A DNA stretch of 64,000 nt from Chitinophaga pollutisoli. Its GTDB lineage: Bacteria; Bacteroidota; Bacteroidia; Chitinophagales; Chitinophagaceae. The stretch covers positions 4,432,001 to 4,496,000 of the forward strand of contig NZ_CP149822.1 in assembly GCF_038396755.1 (NCBI RefSeq), given 5' to 3'. Both the position numbers and the translations under genes were made by a program. This document shows, piece after piece, positions 57,937-64,000 of this stretch; within the stretch, counting starts at the first letter, position 1, and every line of letters starts with the position of its first letter. The notes beneath the pieces are model-generated. The model was not told the origin of the DNA. It was given only the letters and a program-made list of their open reading frames with translations, and made no database searches.

Positions 57937-57953
57937 ATACGCAATTCAATTAC

Positions 57954-59117
57954 ATGATCAGACTGATGAAATGTACGCTGTTGTTGCTGCCACTCTTTTT
58001 TGCAGCCTGCAAGCGCCCCGCGCTCGATGTCGATGCCAGGATGCAGGTAGCGCTGCAGCGTTATGAAAAGATGTTGCAGGCCCATCCCGATACGGGAAAA
58101 ATCCCGCATTCCCTGAACGCCGATAGTTCGCTCCGCGATATGCCGTCCGACTGGTGGACCAGTGGTTTCTTCGCCGCCACCCTCTGGCAGTTGTATGATT
58201 ACACAAAAGATGAAAAGTGGAAGGCCGCCGCGCATAAATGGTCGATGGCGGTAGAAAAGGAACAATTCAATACCACCACACACGACCTCGGTTTCATGAT
58301 TTATTATCCATTCGGCGCCGGCTACCGGCTTACAGGGGATTCGGCGTACAGGCGCATCATGCTGCAGGGCGCCGCATCGCTCGCGTCGCGCTTTGATTCC
58401 GCGAGAGGAGTCATCCGTTCCTGGGATACTTTCCGGGAATTCGATTACCCCGTGATCATCGACAATATGATGAATCTCGATTTCCTTTTCTGGGCTTCGC
58501 GCGAAACCAACGATCCCCGGTACCACGACATCAGCATCCGCCATGCGGACGCTACACTGAAAAATCATTTCCGCCCCGACTTTAGTTCGTATCATGTGGT
58601 GTGCTATGGCCCCGACGGCGAAGTGCTGGCGCAGAAAACGCATCAGGGCGCGGCAGATGAATCGGTATGGTCGCGCGGGCAGGCCTGGGCGCTCTACGGC
58701 TACACGATGATGTTCCGCGAAACACAGGACAGGAAGTACCTGGATCAGGCCATGCATATCGCGGATTTCCTGTTGAGCCACCCCAACCTGCCGGACGATA
58801 AAATATTCTACTGGGACCTGAAGGCGCCGAACATTCCCAACGAAGAACGGGATGCTTCCGCCGCGGCGATCGTGGCCAGCGGGCTGCTGGAATTGAGTGG
58901 TTATATGGACGAGGAGAAATCAGAGAAATATTTCAAGGCCGCGGAAGATATGTTGGTTAGTCTTTCCGGCCCCGCGTACAACGATCCGCCCGCGAATTTC
59001 CTGCTGGCGCATAGTGTGGGGCATAAGCCCGGAGGGATTGAGGTGGATGTGCCGCTGATTTATGCGGATTATTATTACCTGGAGGCTTTGATGAGGTATA
59101 AAGCGTTGCGGCAGTAG
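57954..59117 (+). CDS. Glycoside hydrolase family 88 (unsaturated uronyl hydrolase)
   Basis: Encodes 387 residues. The lipoprotein signal ends FFAAC at Cys19. The GH88 (alpha/alpha)6 barrel shows WWTSGFFAATLWQLYD, Asp111 in THDLGFMIYYPFG and Asp170 in VIIDNMMNLDFLFW. These correspond to the two catalytic/key Asp of unsaturated glucuronyl hydrolase. RGQAWALYGYTMMFRETQD is also typical. The enzyme hydrates the 4,5-double bond left by polysaccharide lyases on uronic acids and releases the sugar. It follows the DUF6807 gene by 17 nt and is probably the last gene of the operon begun at 52045. Confidence 0.93.
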   Translation: MIRLMKCTLLLLPLFFAACKRPALDVDARMQVALQRYEKMLQAHPDTGKIPHSLNADSSLRDMPSDWWTSGFFAATLWQLYDYTKDEKWKAAAHKWSMAVEKEQFNTTTHDLGFMIYYPFGAGYRLTGDSAYRRIMLQGAASLASRFDSARGVIRSWDTFREFDYPVIIDNMMNLDFLFWASRETNDPRYHDISIRHADATLKNHFRPDFSSYHVVCYGPDGEVLAQKTHQGAADESVWSRGQAWALYGYTMMFRETQDRKYLDQAMHIADFLLSHPNLPDDKIFYWDLKAPNIPNEERDASAAAIVASGLLELSGYMDEEKSEKYFKAAEDMLVSLSGPAYNDPPANFLLAHSVGHKPGGIEVDVPLIYADYYYLEALMRYKALRQ

Positions 59118-59152
59118 TGATGCCGCTTGGCAATCGCCTTTAGTAAGATAGA

Positions 59153-59181
59153 CCGCGTGGCTTTGGCTGCGCGGTTTTTTA
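59153..59181 (+). terminator. Terminator after the GH88 gene
   Basis: ACCGCG pairs with CGCGGT around a GGC/GCT inner stem, followed by six T. It lies just past the minus-strand aldolase stop, so it may act for both strands. Confidence 0.7.
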
Positions 59182-60045
59182 TTAGTAGGTGGAAGCGCGC
59201 GGCCTCACGGTTTCAAATTTGACTTTTACGAGCTCGCTCACCGCATCAATGGCGTGGGGAAATACTTTGCGGAGATCGATTTCGGGGCTGTCGCGCAGGA
59301 GGGATTTTAGTTTTCTCATGAAGGTGTCCTTGATTTCTGTGGCGAGGTTGATCTTCGAAATGCCGCGCCGGATGGCTTCCTGGAGCATGGGGTGCGGGAT
59401 GCCGGAAGATCCGTGGAGTACGAGGCTGGCAGGTGTGCTTTCGTGAATGGCGCTGAGCCTTTCCATGTCCAGCCGCGGTTCGGCGGTATAAAAACCATGT
59501 GCGGATCCGATGGCGATGGCGAGGGCGTGGACGCCTGTGGCTTCTACGAATTGCGCGGCCTGCCAGGGCTCGGTGAATCCGGTGATTTCTTTGGATTGCC
59601 CCAGTTTGGCCACATATCCCAGCTCGGCTTCCACATGGGCGTGGTAACGCTCGGCGAGTTCCACGACGCGCCGGGTGACGGCGACGTTTTCTTCGAAGGA
59701 TTTTTCGCTGGCGTCGATCATTACGGAATCAAAACCGGCGTCGAGGCAAGCGTGGATGAGGTCGTAGGAGTCGGAGTGGTCGAGGTGCAGCCAGCCGGTA
59801 ATGCCGTTGTCTTGTAGCATGGCTCTTGCCATTTGTACGGCAGGTTTGAGGCCGATGTATTCGATGGAGCTGCGGGTGAGTTGGAGAATGACGGGAGAAT
59901 CGGCTTCGGTAGCGGAACGGATGATGCCTTTCAGCGTTTCGAAATTGTAGAAATTAATGGCGAGGAGCGCGCCTCCGTTGGAGTGACAGTGCTGTAGCTG
60001 TTCATGTAATGCCGGCACCTGGGTAGGCGAATGTTTCTTTTGCAT
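59182..60045 (-). CDS. Class II ketose-bisphosphate aldolase (tagatose/fructose type)
   Basis: A 287-residue TIM-barrel zinc aldolase. Zinc and substrate residues are visible: LHLDHSDSYD (His), DASEKSFEENVAVTR, HVEAELGYVA (Glu), AIGSAHGFY (His), VLHGSSGIP (His) and KINLATEIKDTF. The GatY/KbaY-like sequence and its neighbours favour tagatose 1,6-bisphosphate cleavage to glyceraldehyde 3-phosphate and dihydroxyacetone phosphate. ATG 60045 gives MQKKHSPTQVPALHEQL; it overlaps the upstream kinase gene by 44 nt, so the two are tightly coupled. Confidence 0.92.
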   Translation of the reverse strand: MQKKHSPTQVPALHEQLQHCHSNGGALLAINFYNFETLKGIIRSATEADSPVILQLTRSSIEYIGLKPAVQMARAMLQDNGITGWLHLDHSDSYDLIHACLDAGFDSVMIDASEKSFEENVAVTRRVVELAERYHAHVEAELGYVAKLGQSKEITGFTEPWQAAQFVEATGVHALAIAIGSAHGFYTAEPRLDMERLSAIHESTPASLVLHGSSGIPHPMLQEAIRRGISKINLATEIKDTFMRKLKSLLRDSPEIDLRKVFPHAIDAVSELVKVKFETVRPRASTY

Positions 60046-60970
60046 ATTGATCGAGACTTTTTTGTTCGTGGAATGCGGAAGTGCCGCCCGCTGCGGTAGT
60101 GGAAATCGCTCCGGCGATGTTGCCATACGCCTGGCATTCGGAGATGGGTGCGTTTTCCAGGAATTTTAAGAGGAATCCGGCATTGAAGCTGTCGCCCGCG
60201 CCGATGGCGTCTACCAGGTTGCCGGCGTGGAACGCGGGCTGGGAGATCGTCTCCCCATTGCAAACCGTAACGGAGCCGCTGGCGCCCAATTTCAACGCTA
60301 AAACCGGTACCAGTGCGGAAACTTCTTCGATGGCGGCTTCCAGGCTTTCCTTCCGGGTGATTTGCATTAACTCATTTTCGTTGGGAAAGAAAATATCGAC
60401 ATAGGGAAGAATGGCGGCGTAGTTGATGTCCCAACGGTGTTCAGGATCGGTTTGCATGTCGAATGATGTGGTGAGCCCCATCATTTTGGCCGTCCGGAAG
60501 AGATTGGCCAGGTGCGGCTGCATGCCGGGCTGGAAGAAGTAAGAAGAAAAGTGAAGGTGCCGGGCTTCCTGCAGGCGGTGGAGCGGAATATCGTCTATCG
60601 AAAAATGCGCCATCGCGCCGGGGTAGGTGACCATGCCGCGGTCGCCGTTGTGTTGCAGGCCAATGCTGGCGCCGGTGGTAAGCGAGCTGTCGCGGATGAT
60701 CATATCGGCATGTACGCCGGCTTTTTCCAGGTGATCGATCACAACCTGACCGAAAATGTCGGTCCCGATTTTACCGATGAATGCCACTTTCGCGCCAAAG
60801 CTGCTGAGATTGCTGGCCAGGATGGCCGCCGAACTGCCGAGTGTAAGCGCCATGTCGCCCGCAAAAATCTCGCGGCCGGTAACGGGCATTTCGTTGAGCT
60901 GGTTAAGAATCAGGTCTATATTCAGTTCGCCGACAACGATTACGTCGTATGTATGGGAGGTTGCTTGCAT
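60002..60970 (-). CDS. PfkB-family carbohydrate kinase
   Basis: A 322-residue ribokinase-fold kinase. The N-terminus VIVVGELNIDLILN, the PfkB signature ALTLGSSAAILASNLSSFGAKVAFIGKIGTDIFG, and the ATP/anion-hole motif VDAIGAGDSFNAGF with its catalytic Asp are intact. Between an AgaS-type isomerase and a class II aldolase it most likely phosphorylates tagatose 6-phosphate at C1. Other sugar phosphates remain possible. ATG 60970 is preferred; an upstream ATG at 61000 adds a Gln-rich run unlike the family. Confidence 0.9.
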   Translation of the reverse strand: MQATSHTYDVIVVGELNIDLILNQLNEMPVTGREIFAGDMALTLGSSAAILASNLSSFGAKVAFIGKIGTDIFGQVVIDHLEKAGVHADMIIRDSSLTTGASIGLQHNGDRGMVTYPGAMAHFSIDDIPLHRLQEARHLHFSSYFFQPGMQPHLANLFRTAKMMGLTTSFDMQTDPEHRWDINYAAILPYVDIFFPNENELMQITRKESLEAAIEEVSALVPVLALKLGASGSVTVCNGETISQPAFHAGNLVDAIGAGDSFNAGFLLKFLENAPISECQAYGNIAGAISTTAAGGTSAFHEQKSLDQYAKETFAYPGAGIT

Positions 60971-61040
60971 CTGCTGTTGTTTTTGGCGTAAATGTATCAA
61001 TTCGTTTACACCGGAAAGTTTCCAAGCTGTTGATTCTTTG

Positions 61041-62255
61041 TTAATCCGTTTGCGGCCCCGGCCAGTTGTAAATCGTTACCCCCTGCACCACCCGTGTGAT
61101 CGTTCCGTTCAGCGACGGCGAATCCGGGTGCAATCCCAGCGAAAGGGATTTGAAAAAGCCGATCAGTTGGGCCGGCAATACATGGCAGATCGCGAGGAAT
61201 GCTTCCTCCAGCCGTTCGGCATCATTATTCAACACCAATCGGGTATCGGAAAATTGCATGCAGTCGTTGTCGTTTTCGCTGACGGCGATGCGGTGCATGC
61301 CTCTTTCTCCCACGTGGATGGATTTGACGAGATCCAGCTCGTATTGCGCCACATAAGGGTCGTTTGAGCAGAGGTAAACCAGCAGGGTGGAAGGGGTGAT
61401 GACGACCTTGGGGCCATGGCGGAAGCTGAGGAAGGAGTCGTATTTGCAGATGGTCTTTCCGTCGGTCAGTTCCTGCACTTTCAGGTGCGATTCCATGGCC
61501 GCGCCGTACAATGGGCCGGAGCCGAGGAAAACGGTCCGGTCGAATGGCATGCCTGCGATATGTTGTAATGAATGGGAGTAATTATCGAGGATTTTGCGGC
61601 CGTAGCGCACGAGGCGTTCCAGTTGCGGTTGCAGCCGGTCGAGCTCGCGGATGCGGGCGATGAGGAGCCCCGCGAGCAGCATCGAGGTGAAGCTGCCGGT
61701 CATGGCCAGTCCCTGATCGTTGGATTCGGCGGGCAGGAGAAAGACGTACCCGGGATGGATATGCTGGCTTTGCACGAGTTGTCCGCTGGCGCTGCAGGTG
61801 ATGATGAGGTGGTAAACGGTGTCACAGTACCGGTTAGCGAGCTGGACGGCTGCTTCGCTTTCGGGGCTGTTGCCCGAGCGGGCGAAGGAAACGAGCAGTA
61901 CGGGTTTATTTTTCCGGAAGTGCAGTTGGGGATGCGTCAGCAGGTCGGTGGTGGCGTAGGCGGAGGTTTTTCGCCCGGTATGTTGCTGGAAGGCGCCTTC
62001 GAGGATTACGCCGATGAATGCCGAGCTGCCGGCGCCGGTGAGGATGATTTCGAGGTCGGGGTGGCGGAAGACGCCGTTCAGGAATTGCTGGATCGAATCC
62101 CGGCGGCTTTGGACGAGTTGCCAGGTGTTCTCCCAAAGTTGGGGTTGTTGGTGGATTTCCCGGGCTGTAAGGCCGCCGCGCAGTTCCTGCCATTCTTTAC
62201 CCGGCCTTCCGAATATCAGCTGTTCTTCTATTTGATCTGCATGGCTGCTGGCCAT
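61041..62255 (-). CDS. agaS: SIS-domain sugar isomerase/deaminase, AgaS type
   Basis: A 404-residue protein with two SIS domains. LTGAGSSAFIGVILEGAFQQ and LLVSFARSGNSPESEAAVQLAN form the first, and VFLGSGPLYGAAMESHLKVQELTDGKT and SFLSFRHGPKVV the second. The order and length match AgaS, which deaminates and isomerises galactosamine 6-phosphate to tagatose 6-phosphate. It is followed by the kinase and aldolase that would complete the route to triose phosphates. First gene of the minus-strand set, divergent from the DeoR-type regulator, with a TTTCG-repeat site in its upstream region. Confidence 0.92.
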   Translation of the reverse strand: MASSHADQIEEQLIFGRPGKEWQELRGGLTAREIHQQPQLWENTWQLVQSRRDSIQQFLNGVFRHPDLEIILTGAGSSAFIGVILEGAFQQHTGRKTSAYATTDLLTHPQLHFRKNKPVLLVSFARSGNSPESEAAVQLANRYCDTVYHLIITCSASGQLVQSQHIHPGYVFLLPAESNDQGLAMTGSFTSMLLAGLLIARIRELDRLQPQLERLVRYGRKILDNYSHSLQHIAGMPFDRTVFLGSGPLYGAAMESHLKVQELTDGKTICKYDSFLSFRHGPKVVITPSTLLVYLCSNDPYVAQYELDLVKSIHVGERGMHRIAVSENDNDCMQFSDTRLVLNNDAERLEEAFLAICHVLPAQLIGFFKSLSLGLHPDSPSLNGTITRVVQGVTIYNWPGPQTD

Positions 62256-62281
62256 AGGTTTATTTTTTCTTGTTATGCTAA

Positions 62282-62296
62282 TTTCGTTTCGTTTCG
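62282..62296 (+). promoter_or_regulatory. Putative DeoR/AgaR-type operator (three TTTCG repeats)
   Basis: TTTCGTTTCGTTTCG, 27 bp upstream of the agaS start on the divergent side. From memory, E. coli AgaR sites have the core TTTCRTTTYRTTTY, which this matches at every position. A related word, TTTCGTTTTTGTTTC, lies at 62348-62362, closer to the regulator. Confidence 0.55.
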
Positions 62297-62430
62297 TAAC
62301 AAATGTATAAATTGTAAAACCTTTTGCAAAATTTATTTAATCTTATTTTTCGTTTTTGTTTCTATTTTTTTCTTATTTTTCCACAATATTTTTTCATTTC
62401 ATTATAAAACGGTAATATTATCGGGGTGTA

Positions 62431-63270
62431 ATGAAAGCGTTCCGCCAGCGGCGGGACCGTGAAAAAATCCAGAACGCATCTAAAATTGTTAAGGTGGACT
62501 TAAAGAAAAACTCTACGGTAGGCCGCAGGGCCGTTATTCTCGAGAAGCTGGAAAAGCACGGACAGGTGGATGTGCCGTCGCTGGCTTCCGAACTGCTGGT
62601 CAGCGAAGTGACTATCCGTAACGATCTCATCAGGCTCGAGCAGAAGAACATGCTCATCAGGGCCCGCGGAGGCGCGATCAAAATCGATCGTGTAGGCATG
62701 GATGTGGCTTTGTCCGACAAGAACAAGCAGCACCTCGACGAAAAGAAGCGGATTGGGAAAGCGGCTGCGGCATTGGTGGAAGACGGGGATACCATCATTC
62801 TCGATTCCGGTACCACCACCATGGAGATCGCCCGGAACCTGGGGCATGTGCAAGACCTTACCGTGATCACCAACGCGCTGAACGTCGCCAACCAGATGGC
62901 CGACCATCAGAATGCCAACGTAATCATTCCCGGCGGCTTCCTGCGTAAAAACTCCCTGAGCCTCGTTGGCGGCGCAGCGGAGGAAAACTTCAAGAACTTT
63001 TTCTGCGATAAATTATTTCTCGCTGTCGATGGCTTCAGCAGCGACCACGGGCTTTCCACGCCCAACGTCGAAGAAGCCCACCTGAACCGCGTGATGATCG
63101 GCATGTCCAAGCAAGTTGTTGTGGTGGCCGATTCCAGCAAGTTCCACCGCAGGAGCTTTGCTTTCATTTCTCCCGTCAGTGAAGTGGATATTGTGGTAAC
63201 CGATTCCGAAATCCCCGCGGAAGACCGGAAAAAACTGGAGAATGCAGGCATCACGGTGATTATCGTCTAG
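62431..63270 (+). CDS. DeoR/GlpR-family transcriptional regulator
   Basis: Encodes 279 residues. The N-terminal helix-turn-helix (about 31-85) has AVILEKLEKHGQVDVPSLASELLVSEVTIRNDLIRLEQKNMLIRARGGA, the DeoR signature. The C-terminal sugar-phosphate sensor has DTIILDSGTTTMEIARNL, VITNALNVANQM, IIPGGFLRKNSLSLVG and DKLFLAVDGF. DeoR members usually repress and are released by a phosphorylated sugar from the pathway. Its divergence from agaS and the shared TTTCG word point to control of the catabolic set and the susCD promoter. The first 28 residues are unusually basic; an internal start is possible, but none is clearly better. Confidence 0.92.
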   Translation: MKAFRQRRDREKIQNASKIVKVDLKKNSTVGRRAVILEKLEKHGQVDVPSLASELLVSEVTIRNDLIRLEQKNMLIRARGGAIKIDRVGMDVALSDKNKQHLDEKKRIGKAAAALVEDGDTIILDSGTTTMEIARNLGHVQDLTVITNALNVANQMADHQNANVIIPGGFLRKNSLSLVGGAAEENFKNFFCDKLFLAVDGFSSDHGLSTPNVEEAHLNRVMIGMSKQVVVVADSSKFHRRSFAFISPVSEVDIVVTDSEIPAEDRKKLENAGITVIIV

Positions 63271-63297
63271 CTTTCAATTCCTTTAAAATTCCACAGG

Positions 63298-64000
63298 TTG
63301 AAAATTAAAACCTGGCAGCTCTACACCCTGATCACAACGTTGTTTTGGGGCGTATGGGGAGCCTTTATCGAAATTCCGGAGAAAAACGGTTTTCCGGCCA
63401 CGTTAGGATACGCCGTTTGGGCGCTTACCATGATCCCCTGTGCCATCGTAGCCTTATCGGTAACCGGCTGGAGAGTCAATACCGACGCACGGTCTGTCTT
63501 TAACGGCGGCATCGTGGGGCTCTCCGGCGCGGGCGGGCAGCTTATCCTTTTCCAGGCACTGCGCGACGGCCCCGCCTACATCGTTTTTCCCATCATCTCG
63601 TTGTACCCCGTGATCACCGTGCTGTTGTCTGTTTTCTACCTCGGCGAGCGCACCGGCCGCCGCCATTGGATCGGCATCGGGATCGCGCTACTGGCAATTC
63701 TCCTGCTTTCCTACATGCCGCCATCGGCCACCCATGCCCGCGGATGGCAATGGCTCGTCCTCGCTATCGGCGTGTTCCTGCTCTGGGGCGTTCAGGCATT
63801 CGTGATGAAGAAAGCCAACGCCACGATGAGCGCCGAAAGTATTTTCTTTTACATGATGGTAAGCGGCGTGATGCTGATCCCCATTGCCATCTGGATGACC
63901 GATTGGAGCAAGCCCGTGAACTGGGGATGGAAAGGCCCGGGCCTCGCCGTCGTGATTCAGGTGCTCAATGCCATCGGCGCGCTGACGCTCGTGTACGCGA
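63298..64000 (+). CDS. EamA/DMT-family transporter (partial, runs off the window)
   Basis: An open frame from TTG 63298 continues for 234 codons to the window end. It encodes LKIKTWQLYTLITTLFWGVWGAF, then successive hydrophobic helices including GGIVGLSGAGGQLILFQALRDGPAYIVFPIISLYPVITVLLSVFYLGER, the hallmark of the EamA repeat. It also has AIGVFLLWGVQAFVMKKANA starting the second repeat. It is an inner-membrane metabolite exporter or importer of unknown substrate. There is no ATG near the start, so TTG is inferred from the match of residues to the family N-terminus. It follows the regulator by 27 bp and may be co-transcribed. Confidence 0.85.
   Translation, partial: MKIKTWQLYTLITTLFWGVWGAFIEIPEKNGFPATLGYAVWALTMIPCAIVALSVTGWRVNTDARSVFNGGIVGLSGAGGQLILFQALRDGPAYIVFPIISLYPVITVLLSVFYLGERTGRRHWIGIGIALLAILLLSYMPPSATHARGWQWLVLAIGVFLLWGVQAFVMKKANATMSAESIFFYMMVSGVMLIPIAIWMTDWSKPVNWGWKGPGLAVVIQVLNAIGALTLVYA

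Noticed and set aside
63321..63666. Two minus-strand ORFs near the window end
   Set aside because: They are antisense to a long hydrophobic open frame that clearly encodes an EamA transporter.

Overview
The window is chromosomal DNA from a member of the Bacteroidota, most likely the family Chitinophagaceae (Chitinophaga or a close relative). This rests on several things: a type IX secretion Plug-like protein (PF17116/DUF5103), a lipid-anchored TamA-like protein (TamL type), a SusC/SusD pair, many secreted lipoproteins, A-rich leaders without Shine-Dalgarno sites, and a recurring promoter grammar TTTG-N18-20-TAnnTTTG. That promoter was found upstream of the SRP RNA, rpsU, rplK, a DUF4254 gene and tRNA-Gln. 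Strain-level identity cannot be read from the sequence alone.

0-9 kb: a secreted protein of unknown function, the SRP RNA, transaldolase-family fsa/tal, a glycerol uptake pair (glpK-glpF), a type II NADH dehydrogenase, the Plug-like protein (minus strand) whose 3' end is duplicated beside it, and an FtsX-like permease. 9-17 kb: an RNA methyltransferase, TamL, truB, an ATGA-coupled minus-strand set (riboflavin synthase, nitronate monooxygenase, MFS transporter), rpsU, a Xer-type recombinase and hpf. 17-33 kb: the translation/transcription superlocus: tRNA-Thr, -Tyr, -Gly, -Thr, a degenerate tRNA-like element, tuf, tRNA-Trp, secE, nusG, (DUF1579 and a lactonase on the minus strand), rplK, rplA, rplJ, rplL, rpoB, rpoC. 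The start of rpoB lies in a different frame from its body, with a classical A_AAA_AAG slippery heptamer at the junction.

33-41 kb: a glycerophosphodiester phosphodiesterase-like protein, an OmpH/Skp-like lipoprotein, an APC permease, a DUF4254-heptosyltransferase pair, tRNA-Gln, a decayed gene with a coupled 31-codon ORF, DUF4846 and CAP-domain proteins.

41-64 kb: a polysaccharide utilisation locus. A Tat-exported Gfo/Idh oxidoreductase diverges from SusC-SusD. These are followed by three esterase-like hydrolases, an unrecognised 632-residue secreted protein, a transglutaminase-like membrane protein, a frameshifted beta-helix protein, a DUF6807 lipoprotein and a GH88 unsaturated uronyl hydrolase. 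A cytosolic minus-strand set (AgaS-type SIS isomerase, PfkB kinase, class II aldolase) and a divergent DeoR-type regulator close the locus. Read together, this is a plausible system for an acetylated, uronate-containing glycan that also yields an amino sugar. The glycan would be cut by a lyase in the envelope, trimmed by GH88 and fed through an Aga-like (GalNAc/tagatose-phosphate) route. The same TTTCGTTTC word sits in the DeoR/AgaS intergenic region and twice in the SusC upstream region, suggesting that one regulator controls both halves. The last gene, an EamA/DMT transporter, runs off the window.
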